Shown here: piece by piece, positions 1-8,223 of the stretch
Numbering within the stretch: the stretch's first letter is position 1
Layout of the letters: each line of letters begins with the position of its first letter
Source: Ignavibacteriales bacterium
Lineage (GTDB): Bacteria > Bacteroidota > Ignavibacteria > UBA10030 > SZUA-254
Direction of reading: 5' to 3'
Assembly: GCA_016214905.1 (NCBI GenBank)
Contig: JACRMQ010000007.1
Location: 1,129,695 to 1,193,694 of the forward strand
Length of the DNA stretch: 64,000 nt
The notes under the pieces: model-generated
Database searches by the model: none
Told to the model about the DNA's origin: nothing
Seen by the model: only the letters and a program-made list of their open reading frames with translations
Made by a program: the position numbers and the translations under genes

Positions 1-1
1 C

Positions 2-1840
2 AGAATCGAATATTCATCCGATAACGGTGTTACATGGAAGTTGATATTCGGTAATCGCACTGCAATGTCTTATGTCGAAAATATGCTGTCTGATGCAGGA
101 GATGTTTATGCTTTCACAAGTCAAGGAGGAATAAAATTAGTGCACTATAACGGTGTTAAATGGGATACAACATACAGCATTGATTTGAGTTCTTATTATT
201 ACACTACTTTATCACTGATTGATAAATCAAATGTAATGTATATCGTTTGTCGTGGACAAGCATCGAGAGATCTTCTGATTTCAACAAATCGAGGAATTTC
301 ATGGCGTAAAACTTTCGAGTATCCCAATGTTGATGTTTTAGGATTGGGAAAAGATGGATGCGTCCTTGTGGGGAAATCGGTGGTTGGCACGACTCAGGAA
401 GGATTCGTTTATCGCACAACCGATGGCGGGAACAGTTGGAATTATTTAGGATTGAACGACCATTATATTTACTCTCTGACAGCAGATAAAAATGGGATTG
501 TGTGTGCATCAACGGAAGCAGGTATTTTTCGTAATATTCCCGGTACAACCGGTTGGGATTATATTGGACCATCCGGCGAATCGTACGATGTTATTATGAT
601 TTCGGAAAAAAATGATTTGCTGGCATCAGCGGGTATTTGCAGATCGGTGCAGTGCAATCCTCATACAAGCAACATCACGCCAATATATAAATCCGTAGAC
701 AACGGTATTTTTTGGTCGCCAAGCGGCCCGCGCAAACAAGATTTATTTTGCCTTGCTAATACTAATTCAGGAATTCTTCTTGCCGGTACACTCGGGAATA
801 GAATATTCCGGACAGAAAGCGGCGGCTTTAGCTGGACTCAATTGCCCCCCGGCTTAACAGGAGATTATGTTTATACGCTATTAAACGACGACGAAAATAT
901 TTATGCAGGAACGGATAAAGGATTGTATATCTCTACAGATGATGGAAACAACTGGAAAAATATAACAGGTCATAAATTCAGCGGCTCGGTTTATTCTGTT
1001 CTTAAAAATCAAACGGGGAAATTATTTATAGGGACAAATTTCGGAATCTATACATCTTCCGATAACGGAATATCCTGGATTGAAAATAATTTATTCAACA
1101 TGCCAATACTTTTTATGGCGAAGGGAAATAATAATTCTTTATTTGCCGTAACGGATAAAGGCGCGTTACACTCATCAAGCGATGACGGTATCACTTGGAA
1201 TTACACGGGTCTAACACGGGAAGACATCCAAACGATTGAAACGAACAAAGCAGGTGATATATTTTTAGGAGTATATGGGAATGTGCTCCGTTCCACAAAC
1301 GGCGGTGCGAATTGGACTAGCAGCTATGTCGGTAATTCATATGTCTACTCAATCGCGTTCAACGAAGCTCAGGACGTTTTTGCCGGGACATATAACGGCA
1401 TCTACCAATCGCGTAACGGGGGATTAAATTGGACTTTCATCGGATTGAACTCCGGAATTGTTCTCGATATGATATTCGATTCTCAGCAAAATATTATAGC
1501 TGGATTATACCAGAATGCGGTGTACCGAAGCGAGCAACCTCTTCTGGATGTGCGTGTCGTTTCGAATGAAATTCCTTTATCGACAAAATTATTCTCCAAC
1601 TACCCGAACCCGTTCAATCCGGCTACCAATATTCAATTTTCAATTGCAAATTCTCAATTGACAATTCTGAAAGTGTTTGACATGCTGGGCAGAGAAGTGG
1701 CAACGCTTGTAAATGAGATGAAACAACCGGGTGTGTATAGTGTAACCTGGGATGCTTCGCAATATTCGAGTGGTATTTATTACTATCGACTTCAAGCAGG
1801 CAATTTTGTCGAAACTAAGAAATTAATTTTGATGAAATAA
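2..1840 (+). CDS. BNR/Asp-box repeat protein with T9SS C-terminal sorting domain (5' end outside the window)
   Basis: The reading frame is open from base 2, and the 13 codons before the first TTG (position 41) already encode an Asp-box-like SSDNGVTWK motif, so the true start lies upstream of the window. The visible part is a chain of beta-propeller repeats with recurring S-x-D-x-G-x-x-W motifs (DGGNSWNY, DDGNNWKN, DNGISW, DDGITWNY, NGGANWTS, NGGLNWTF). Such repeats occur in sialidases and in photosystem-stability/Vps10-type propellers; no catalytic site is evident. The last 80 residues begin at YPNPFNPATNIQF and end in TKKLILMK, a type A T9SS sorting signal, so the protein is probably exported and surface-attached or released. 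Part of the sorting domain is encoded by a 7-nt tandem repeat (see the repeat at 1635). Substrate unknown. Confidence 0.85.
   Translation, partial: RIEYSSDNGVTWKLIFGNRTAMSYVENMLSDAGDVYAFTSQGGIKLVHYNGVKWDTTYSIDLSSYYYTTLSLIDKSNVMYIVCRGQASRDLLISTNRGISWRKTFEYPNVDVLGLGKDGCVLVGKSVVGTTQEGFVYRTTDGGNSWNYLGLNDHYIYSLTADKNGIVCASTEAGIFRNIPGTTGWDYIGPSGESYDVIMISEKNDLLASAGICRSVQCNPHTSNITPIYKSVDNGIFWSPSGPRKQDLFCLANTNSGILLAGTLGNRIFRTESGGFSWTQLPPGLTGDYVYTLLNDDENIYAGTDKGLYISTDDGNNWKNITGHKFSGSVYSVLKNQTGKLFIGTNFGIYTSSDNGISWIENNLFNMPILFMAKGNNNSLFAVTDKGALHSSSDDGITWNYTGLTREDIQTIETNKAGDIFLGVYGNVLRSTNGGANWTSSYVGNSYVYSIAFNEAQDVFAGTYNGIYQSRNGGLNWTFIGLNSGIVLDMIFDSQQNIIAGLYQNAVYRSEQPLLDVRVVSNEIPLSTKLFSNYPNPFNPATNIQFSIANSQLTILKVFDMLGREVATLVNEMKQPGVYSVTWDASQYSSGIYYYRLQAGNFVETKKLILMK
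1635..1667. repeat. Heptanucleotide tandem repeat (AATTnnn x5) inside the T9SS sorting domain
   Basis: AATT recurs at 1635, 1642, 1649, 1656 and 1663, an exact 7-base period, with spacers TTC, GCA, CTC, GAC. Because 7 is not a multiple of 3, the frame rotates and yields QFSIANSQLTILK. In the other three sorting domains of this window the same place holds an ordinary segment such as FYLPYESFVTLKI. The unit resembles the AATTGTC repeat at 47923. Confidence 0.8.
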
Positions 1841-1892
1841 TTCCAACAAAAAAACTTGTTTTATTGAAATAGTATTGAACGTACCTTTTTGA

Positions 1893-1934
1893 ACATCGAG
1901 CATCGAACATCGAAAATCAACCATCACCCATCAA
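1893..1934. repeat. Intergenic heptanucleotide tandem repeat (nnATCnn x6)
   Basis: Six consecutive 7-base units (ACATCGA, GCATCGA, ACATCGA, AAATCAA, CCATCAC, CCATCAA) fill most of the gap between the convergent BNR protein and the membrane-protein gene. The first three are nearly identical; later ones keep only ATC at the fixed position, suggesting decay of an older array. The same family is found inside the symporter gene at 52162-52193. Confidence 0.8.
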
Positions 1935-1951
1935 TTCCCGATAATCTATCT

Positions 1952-3187
1952 TCAATTATTATTTTTGAAATTCTTTTTTAGAATCGAATATAAATATAAC
2001 ACCTCATCATCCGGAAGACCGGCACCGAATGTATAGAATCCGCTTTTTGATTTAATTGTAATTCCTTTTGATCGTATAAACTTAGTCAGGAACGAAATCC
2101 ATTTCGGTTGAGGATAACCGCCTGTTGTAGTCCCGTATTGCTGATTTGTACCATGATCCATTGACGATTGTGCTGAATCAATGATGCTTTGTTTTGTGCT
2201 GTAATCGATTCCTATGATTTCATCGGATGGAATTATCTTTGTTCGGGACCGCCTGACTTTTTTTTCTTCAACGACTATTTGAGATGAAGTAAGAGTTAAA
2301 ATCGTGCCGCTTTTTTTTCTGCTGTGGATGGCAAAAATCATTCTGAAAATGGGTATCAAAATAAAAAATAAAACAATAAACGCGATGAAGATATCGCTTA
2401 TAGCATCGGGTGTATTAGAGTGACGAAAGAATGGAATGAGATTAGGAATTATAAAAATCAGAAATATTAAAGGTATTAAAATCTCAATTGCTCGCAATGA
2501 TTTTGGCAGGATCAGAGGAATGGTTATCCGTTTGCCGTCCGGTATTTCTTCTATCCGACTTTGCATAGAAACCGGTTTCGGAATATCATCACTTAATCTG
2601 ACAGTTGAATCGAACAGCTCTTTCGATTTATCAATGATTGCGTCGGGTGCTAAAGTTGTCGGATGGTCGGTGGTATGGTCTTCGAGCGGAAGGCGAATGA
2701 ACTTTGCTATCATAGTGCCTTGATCATAAGATTTTCCATATTCGGTTGAACTGAACAATGGGAAATCTTTTCCGGCTCGCATTTTTAGTGTGACAGGAAA
2801 TTGATCGGATGTTTTTGAATCGCCTGAACGTAAATGAATTTCGACCGCGCGGAATTCAATCAAACTGATTTCTTCTCCGCGCATCGGCATTAGCAATCCC
2901 CAATATTTCTGTATCACCTGTCTGCTTACATCGATCGTTACCCATGTTCGGCCCAAGGTCAAGGTCAATCCGGCCACCGTGAAAACTATTCCCATCAGCG
3001 CCATCACAATCCATCCCCAGTCCGGTACATCGTTTTGATTCTCCAGAGGAATTACTCCTGCGGTTATCAATATCATAAATATACCGCCTGCAAAAAATGG
3101 CAGACCGAAAATCGATAAACATCCGCCTCCTTGTTTTGAATGCAACTTATCCGGTTCAATTTGTTTGAATGGTTTAGCAGTTTCCAT
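1952..3187 (-). CDS. Four-TM membrane protein of unknown function
   Basis: 411 residues starting at ATG. Hydrophobic segments at about residues 23-46, 57-78, 232-254 and 265-287 give two helical hairpins separated by a soluble region of about 150 residues; a soluble tail of about 120 residues follows the last helix. The stretch after the first hairpin (RTWVTIDVSRQVIQKYWGLL) reads like a membrane-proximal beta-rich domain. No enzyme motif was recognised. The gene stands alone on the minus strand, facing the convergent BNR protein and divergent from gpmA. It is a real gene by length and membrane-protein composition; function unknown. Confidence 0.8.
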   Translation of the reverse strand: METAKPFKQIEPDKLHSKQGGGCLSIFGLPFFAGGIFMILITAGVIPLENQNDVPDWGWIVMALMGIVFTVAGLTLTLGRTWVTIDVSRQVIQKYWGLLMPMRGEEISLIEFRAVEIHLRSGDSKTSDQFPVTLKMRAGKDFPLFSSTEYGKSYDQGTMIAKFIRLPLEDHTTDHPTTLAPDAIIDKSKELFDSTVRLSDDIPKPVSMQSRIEEIPDGKRITIPLILPKSLRAIEILIPLIFLIFIIPNLIPFFRHSNTPDAISDIFIAFIVLFFILIPIFRMIFAIHSRKKSGTILTLTSSQIVVEEKKVRRSRTKIIPSDEIIGIDYSTKQSIIDSAQSSMDHGTNQQYGTTTGGYPQPKWISFLTKFIRSKGITIKSKSGFYTFGAGLPDDEVLYLYSILKKNFKNNN

Positions 3188-3347
3188 ATTTCAATCCGAT
3201 CATATTCATTGCTATCGAATATCTGGAAATATTTTAATATCCGCAAGCATAAATAAAATTCTGCACGTTGGTAATTCAGTTGCCATTTTCTTACATTGAA
3301 CTATTCAATTTAAAATCATCAATTTTATTACTATTGGAGTGAAAAGG

Positions 3348-4097
3348 ATGTATAAAGTAGTTCTCGTTCGTCATGGTGAAAGCATTTGGAATAAAGAGAA
3401 CAGGTTTACAGGGTGGACAGATATCGATCTATCGGAGCGTGGTATCGATGAGGCGATGCAATCGGGTAAAATATTGAAAATGGAAAAATACAAATTCGAT
3501 ATCGCGTTCACATCTGTTTTAAAGCGTGCGATAAAAACATTGAATTATGTTCTGGATGAAATGGATTTGCACTGGATACCTGTTGAAAAATCGTGGCGGT
3601 TAAACGAACGGCATTATGGTGCGCTGCAAGGACTGAACAAATCGGAAACGGCACAAAAATATGGCGAGAAGCAAGTACAAATATGGCGAAGGAGTTACGA
3701 TATTCCGCCACCGTCGTTAACGGCGGATGACGAGCGATATCCCGGTAAAGATGCCCGGTATTCTTCTATGGAGAAGAATCTTATACCATTAACCGAGTCG
3801 TTGAAACTTACAGTCGATCGCTTCTTACCATACTGGCACGAAACAATAGCACCTACGATAAGTATGGGTAAGAAAGTGATCATAGTGGCGCACGGGAATA
3901 GTTTGCGCGCATTGGTGAAGTATCTAGATAACATCGATGAAGAGACGATTGTAGGATTGAATATTCCCACAGGCGTACCACTCGTATATGAACTTGATAA
4001 TAATCTGAAACCGATAAAACATTATTACCTTGGTGATCAAGAAGAAATACAAAAACAGATGCAAGCGGTTGCAAACCAGGGTAAAGCGAAAGAATAA
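3348..4097 (+). CDS. gpmA: 2,3-bisphosphoglycerate-dependent phosphoglycerate mutase
   Basis: Interconverts 3- and 2-phosphoglycerate in glycolysis/gluconeogenesis through a phosphohistidine enzyme; cytoplasmic. With the ATG at 3348 the product is 249 residues, close to the E. coli enzyme (250). I prefer this start to the GTG at 3339 because GGAG (3336-3339) lies 8 bases before the ATG and [11 protein letters not shown] matches the family N-terminus. The phosphoacceptor RHG motif is at residues 8-10 (His9), the acid/base Glu87 in LNERHYG, and the second histidine His182 in VAHGNSLRA. The conserved [13 protein letters not shown] substrate loop region is also present. It lies 40 bp before the M24 peptidase gene. 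Confidence 0.93.
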   Translation: MYKVVLVRHGESIWNKENRFTGWTDIDLSERGIDEAMQSGKILKMEKYKFDIAFTSVLKRAIKTLNYVLDEMDLHWIPVEKSWRLNERHYGALQGLNKSETAQKYGEKQVQIWRRSYDIPPPSLTADDERYPGKDARYSSMEKNLIPLTESLKLTVDRFLPYWHETIAPTISMGKKVIIVAHGNSLRALVKYLDNIDEETIVGLNIPTGVPLVYELDNNLKPIKHYYLGDQEEIQKQMQAVANQGKAKE

Positions 4098-4137
4098 TTA
4101 TCTCAACAAATAAATAATTAATCGTGAAAGAATAAAT

Positions 4138-5361
4138 ATGAATCCAAAAGATAATTCCACATCTCCGGCATTAATAAATAAAATTAAATCGATACAAAAT
4201 ACCTTGCGCGAACAAAAAATAGATGGCTGGTTGTTTTATGATTTCTGGAAGCGTGACGAATTCACACAGAGAATACTGGAATTTCCATCTCACATAATGA
4301 ATACACGACGGTTTTTTTATTTGATTCCTGCTGAAGGAGAGCCGCGAAAATTAGTCCACAGCATCGAAAGATGGAATCTGGATTATCTCCCCGGTGAGAA
4401 AACCATATTCCTGAGCTGGCAATCATTGGAGGCAGGTTTAAAAAATATGCTTCTCGGGTTTAAAACAATTGCAATGCAATATTCTCCGTTTAATGCAATA
4501 CCTTATGTCTCCAAAGTGGATGCAGGGACCATCGAAATGGTTAAGAAAACCGGCGTTAATATAATTCCATCGATGGATTTGCTTCAATACTTCGAATCGA
4601 GATGGAGCGAGGAAGCGTATCGAGATAATCTGGAAACATCTGCAATCATGCGGAAGATTGTTGACAAAGTTTTCGCCTTCATGAAGGAAAAAATAAATAA
4701 GAAAGAACGTTTAACCGAATATGATGTGCAACAATTCATGCTGAAGCATTACGCGGAATACGGATTAATAACCCGAGACGCGCCAAACTGTTCTGTCAAT
4801 GCCAACAGCGGCAACCCGCACTATGAGCCAACGAAAGATGTTCATTCTGAGTTACGTGAAGGAGATTTTGTTTTAATCGATCTTTGGGCTAAGAAAAATA
4901 AACCGGGCGCGACTTATAACGATATTACCTGGGTCGGTTATCTTGGTAAAGAAGTTCCTGAAAAATACACAAAGATTTTTGATGTAGTGAAAGGTGCGCG
5001 CGATGCGGCCGTCGATTATCTAAAAAAATCGTTTGCCGAAAATAAAACAGTCCGCGGTTGCGATGTGGACGATGTATGCCGTAATTATATAAACGGATTT
5101 GGCTACGGTGAGTACTTTATTCATCGCACGGGGCATTCGATCACGGAAGACGGACATGGCAGCGGCGCAAACATAGATAATCTTGAAACCCGGGACGAAC
5201 GGACGTTAATTCCTGAAACATCATTCTCAATCGAACCCGGGATATATTTCATCGGTGATTTTGGCGTAAGAAGTGAAATAGGTGTATATATTTCAAGAGA
5301 TAAAGAAGTGATTGTCACGGGTGAACCAAGGCAGCAGGAAGTTGTTGCGATATTGAAATGA
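4138..5361 (+). CDS. M24-family metallopeptidase (Xaa-Pro aminopeptidase-like)
   Basis: 407 residues. An N-terminal creatinase-type domain (about 1-165) precedes a C-terminal pita-bread metallopeptidase domain. All five dinuclear metal ligands of clan MG are visible: Asp248 (LIDLW), Asp262 (YNDITW), His333 (RTGHSI), Glu366 (SIEPGIY) and Glu380 (RSEIGVY). The family removes N-terminal residues next to proline or cleaves Xaa-Pro dipeptides; exact specificity cannot be read here. No signal peptide, so likely cytoplasmic. It follows gpmA by 40 bp and precedes the export operon by 40 bp. Confidence 0.88.
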   Translation: MNPKDNSTSPALINKIKSIQNTLREQKIDGWLFYDFWKRDEFTQRILEFPSHIMNTRRFFYLIPAEGEPRKLVHSIERWNLDYLPGEKTIFLSWQSLEAGLKNMLLGFKTIAMQYSPFNAIPYVSKVDAGTIEMVKKTGVNIIPSMDLLQYFESRWSEEAYRDNLETSAIMRKIVDKVFAFMKEKINKKERLTEYDVQQFMLKHYAEYGLITRDAPNCSVNANSGNPHYEPTKDVHSELREGDFVLIDLWAKKNKPGATYNDITWVGYLGKEVPEKYTKIFDVVKGARDAAVDYLKKSFAENKTVRGCDVDDVCRNYINGFGYGEYFIHRTGHSITEDGHGSGANIDNLETRDERTLIPETSFSIEPGIYFIGDFGVRSEIGVYISRDKEVIVTGEPRQQEVVAILK

Positions 5362-5401
5362 TTTTCGATTACGACTAAATATATTTTATCTGAGGTAAGT
5401 C

Positions 5402-6334
5402 ATGAGAAATCTTTTACTTTTCTTAGTATTATTGCTTCTTTCAGGTTGTTCCAATAAAAACGGTGAAAATATTTCAGCATCCGGAACGATTGAGACGAAG
5501 GAAGTAACTGTATCGGCAAAAGTTGGCGGACAAGTTGTGCGAATTTTTGCTGATGAAGGTAAAAATGTCCAAGCCGGCGATACTCTGCTGCTCATAGATC
5601 AGTCTGATTTAGAAATACAGTTCGATCAGGCAAAAGCGAATGCAGACGCCGCAGACGCGCAATACAAACTTGCCGTCCAGGGAGCAAGACAGGAAGATAT
5701 CGCGCAAGCCGAAGCAACTTTGGAAAATGCAAATGCTGACCTGAAAAGAAATGAGCAACTTTTTAAAGAAGGCAGCATCGCGCAAAAGCAACTCGATGAT
5801 ACACGGACAAGATATATTTTGGCAAAACAAACTTATGATAAAGTCAGGAAAGGTTCACGTCCGGAAGAGATCGACGCGGCTCGCGCACGTTTAGCGCAAG
5901 CGAACGCGCAGGTTAGAGCGATTAAAAAGAAGATTGACGATTCGTATGTTACCGCACCGTTTACCGGAGTTATAACTCAGAAATCGATTGAGGAAGGCGA
6001 GATGATTATGCCGAATTCTTCTCTTCTTCGGATATCTCAGCTTCAGCAGGTCTATCTGAATATTTATATTTCTGAAGTAGAATTGGCGAGAGTAAAATTG
6101 GGGCAGGAGGCAAAGGTATATATCGATGGCGAGCCAGCAAAATCATTCCCGGGAAAAGTTACTTATATATCCTCGATTGCCGAGTTCACGCCAAAAAATG
6201 TTCAAACAAAAGAAGACAGAACCAAACTTGTTTTCGGTGTGAAAATTGAAATTCAAAATCCCGACGGTATTTTAAAACCTGGTATTCCTGCGGACGCGAT
6301 TATAGTTAAAGCGGTACCTGCCGGGGGAAGTTGA
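5402..6334 (+). CDS. HlyD/YbhG-type periplasmic adaptor lipoprotein of an ABC exporter
   Basis: 310 residues. The N-terminus carries a signal-II sequence ending in LLLSGC (Cys16), so the adaptor is lipid-anchored instead of membrane-spanning. Domain order: first half-lipoyl segment (about 30-75, TVSAKVGGQVVRIFADEGK), a long alpha-helical hairpin rich in Ala/Gln/Glu (about 80-165, two QEDIAQAEA/PEEIDAARA repeats), second half-lipoyl segment (YVTAPFTGVITQKSIEEGE), then a beta-barrel region. It is the first gene of a five-gene cluster with the same order of parts as E. coli ybhGFSR, so it should bridge the inner-membrane permeases to an outer-membrane channel. No TolC-like channel is encoded in the window. 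Confidence 0.88.
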   Translation: MRNLLLFLVLLLLSGCSNKNGENISASGTIETKEVTVSAKVGGQVVRIFADEGKNVQAGDTLLLIDQSDLEIQFDQAKANADAADAQYKLAVQGARQEDIAQAEATLENANADLKRNEQLFKEGSIAQKQLDDTRTRYILAKQTYDKVRKGSRPEEIDAARARLAQANAQVRAIKKKIDDSYVTAPFTGVITQKSIEEGEMIMPNSSLLRISQLQQVYLNIYISEVELARVKLGQEAKVYIDGEPAKSFPGKVTYISSIAEFTPKNVQTKEDRTKLVFGVKIEIQNPDGILKPGIPADAIIVKAVPAGGS

Positions 6335-6338
6335 GAAA

Positions 6339-7301
6339 ATGTCTTTAATCGAAGTGCGGGAATTAACGCGCCGCTTCGATGATATAGTTGCTGTCGATCG
6401 TCTTCAACTTTTCATCGAAGAAGGAGAAATGTTCGGCATTGTAGGTCCGGATGGCGCGGGAAAGTCAACTACTTTCAGAATGCTTTGCGGCATTCTCACT
6501 CCCACTTCAGGTAATGCGACAATACTCGGTTACGATCTGCTTAAGGAGTCGCGAAAAATAAATAAACATATCGGTTATCTTTCGCAGAGGTTCAGCTTGT
6601 ATGGTGATCTGACCGTAGATGAAAATATAGAATTTTTCGCCGAGATAAATGAAGTTTACGATTTCAAAAAACGGAGAGACGAGTTGTTGGAATTCACCCG
6701 GCTCACACCATTCCGTAAACGGTTAGCCGATCAACTTTCGGGGGGCATGAAACAAAAACTCGCCCTTGCATGCACGCTCATTCACCATCCCAAAATAATA
6801 TTTTTAGACGAACCGACAACCGGAGTTGATCCTGTATCAAGGAGAGATTTTTGGAAAATATTATCCGCACTGCTCGAATCAAAGATCACAATCGTAATGA
6901 GCACGCCGTATCTTGATGAAGCAGAGCGTTGCAGCAGAGTCGCGTTGTTTAATAACGGTAAATGTATGGCGGTAGATACTCCGTTGCAGATAAAGAAAAT
7001 GATGAGAGGTGAAGTGATTGAAATTATTTGTGATAATATCCGTTTAGCAGGAAAGGAATTGAAAGAGTTGAATCTGGTATTGGGTGTGCAAACTTTCGGT
7101 GACCGGTTGAATGTTATCGTGGAAAATAGTGCAAACGATTTCACTCTCATCGAGAGGTATTTGATGCAAAAGGGAATTGAGATAAAAGAGCATCGGCGTG
7201 TAGCTCCATCATTGGAAAATGTGTTTATCTCGTTGATGTCTGATAAAGCCCAAAATATTTTAGAAAAAATCGGGATTCCGAATGATTCAGATCGCGATTG
7301 A
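6339..7301 (+). CDS. ABC transporter ATPase 1 (H-loop histidine replaced by proline)
   Basis: 320 residues, starting 4 bp after the adaptor gene. Walker A GPDGAGKST (36-44), signature LSGGM (133-137) and Walker B FLDEP with Asp157/Glu158 are present. The switch-region histidine, normally in a T-H-Y-L-D-E-A-E motif, is proline here (STPYLDEAE, Pro190), so this nucleotide site may hydrolyse ATP poorly or work only when paired with the second ATPase. A C-terminal regulatory-like extension (about 225-320) is typical of drug-exporter ATPases. It corresponds to the N-terminal half of E. coli YbhF, here encoded as a separate gene. Substrate unknown; multidrug or lipid-like export is inferred from the family. 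Confidence 0.9.
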   Translation: MSLIEVRELTRRFDDIVAVDRLQLFIEEGEMFGIVGPDGAGKSTTFRMLCGILTPTSGNATILGYDLLKESRKINKHIGYLSQRFSLYGDLTVDENIEFFAEINEVYDFKKRRDELLEFTRLTPFRKRLADQLSGGMKQKLALACTLIHHPKIIFLDEPTTGVDPVSRRDFWKILSALLESKITIVMSTPYLDEAERCSRVALFNNGKCMAVDTPLQIKKMMRGEVIEIICDNIRLAGKELKELNLVLGVQTFGDRLNVIVENSANDFTLIERYLMQKGIEIKEHRRVAPSLENVFISLMSDKAQNILEKIGIPNDSDRD

Positions 7302-8223
7302 TGTCCAAAATTTAACGAAACAGTTCGGTAGATTCAAAGCGGTAGATAATATCAATTTTACTGTTGAAAAAGGGGAGATATTCGGATTTTTGGGTGCGAA
7401 TGGCGCGGGTAAATCTACTACCATAAGAATGCTGTGCGGAATTTTGGAACCAACAAGAGGTGGCGCGAAAGTAGGCGGGTACGACATCAACACACAAACC
7501 GAATTGGTGAAACTGAACATCGGCTATATGTCTCAAAAATTTTCTCTCTATGAAGACTTAACCGTAGAAGAGAATATAAATTTTTTCGGCGGTGTGTACG
7601 GTCTTTCATCCGGTACGATCCGAGATCGAGCGAAGTGGGTGATGGAGATGGCGGGATTGAAAGGGAGAGAAAAAAGTTTAACTAAAACACTTGCGGGTGG
7701 CTGGAAACAGCGGCTCGCACTTGGCTGTGCGATTCTACACGAGCCAAAGATTGTTTTTCTTGATGAACCGACGAGTGGAGTCGATCCGATCTCGCGTCGC
7801 ATTTTCTGGGAGTTAATAAATCAATTATCGGAACAGGGAGTTACTATCCTTGTAACAACTCACTATTTAGACGAAGCAGAATACTGCAACGACATCATTT
7901 TAATAAATGCGGGAAAAATAATCGCAAATGGTTCTCCTAAGATATTGAAGAGTCGCCAGATTACTTATCCGATTCTCGAAGTTGAAGTATCGGAGGTTGC
8001 TGTCGCAATGGAATTGCTGCGCAATCAACCCTGGGTGGTCGAAGTTTCATTGTTCGGCGCATATATTCACGTTGGTGTTGAGAATGAGGAAGAAGGGAAA
8101 AATAAAATAAATAAACTGTTCACCGGGAATAAAATTCAATTAAACCGTATAGAAAGAATTGTCCCCTCTCTCGAAGATGTCTTTTTACACCTTCTCGAAG
8201 AAGATTCAAGGAGGAATAAATGA
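7282..8223 (+). CDS. ABC transporter ATPase 2 (complete catalytic motifs)
   Basis: 313 residues, overlapping the previous gene by 20 bp, which implies translational coupling. Walker A GANGAGKST (38-46), signature LAGGW (137-141, variant of LSGGQ), Walker B FLDEP (Asp161, Glu162) and a canonical H-loop His194 (TTHYLDEAE). It would form a heterodimer with the preceding ATPase, equivalent to the C-terminal half of YbhF. In that dimer the site made by its own Walker motifs and LSGGM of the partner is complete, while the opposite site combines a proline H-loop with LAGGW. Confidence 0.9.
   Translation: MIQIAIDVQNLTKQFGRFKAVDNINFTVEKGEIFGFLGANGAGKSTTIRMLCGILEPTRGGAKVGGYDINTQTELVKLNIGYMSQKFSLYEDLTVEENINFFGGVYGLSSGTIRDRAKWVMEMAGLKGREKSLTKTLAGGWKQRLALGCAILHEPKIVFLDEPTSGVDPISRRIFWELINQLSEQGVTILVTTHYLDEAEYCNDIILINAGKIIANGSPKILKSRQITYPILEVEVSEVAVAMELLRNQPWVVEVSLFGAYIHVGVENEEEGKNKINKLFTGNKIQLNRIERIVPSLEDVFLHLLEEDSRRNK

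Noticed and set aside
1841..1866. AACAA/TTGTT mini-hairpin after the first gene as terminator
   Set aside because: The 5-bp A/T stem is too weak to call, though the TTTTATT that follows leaves some doubt.
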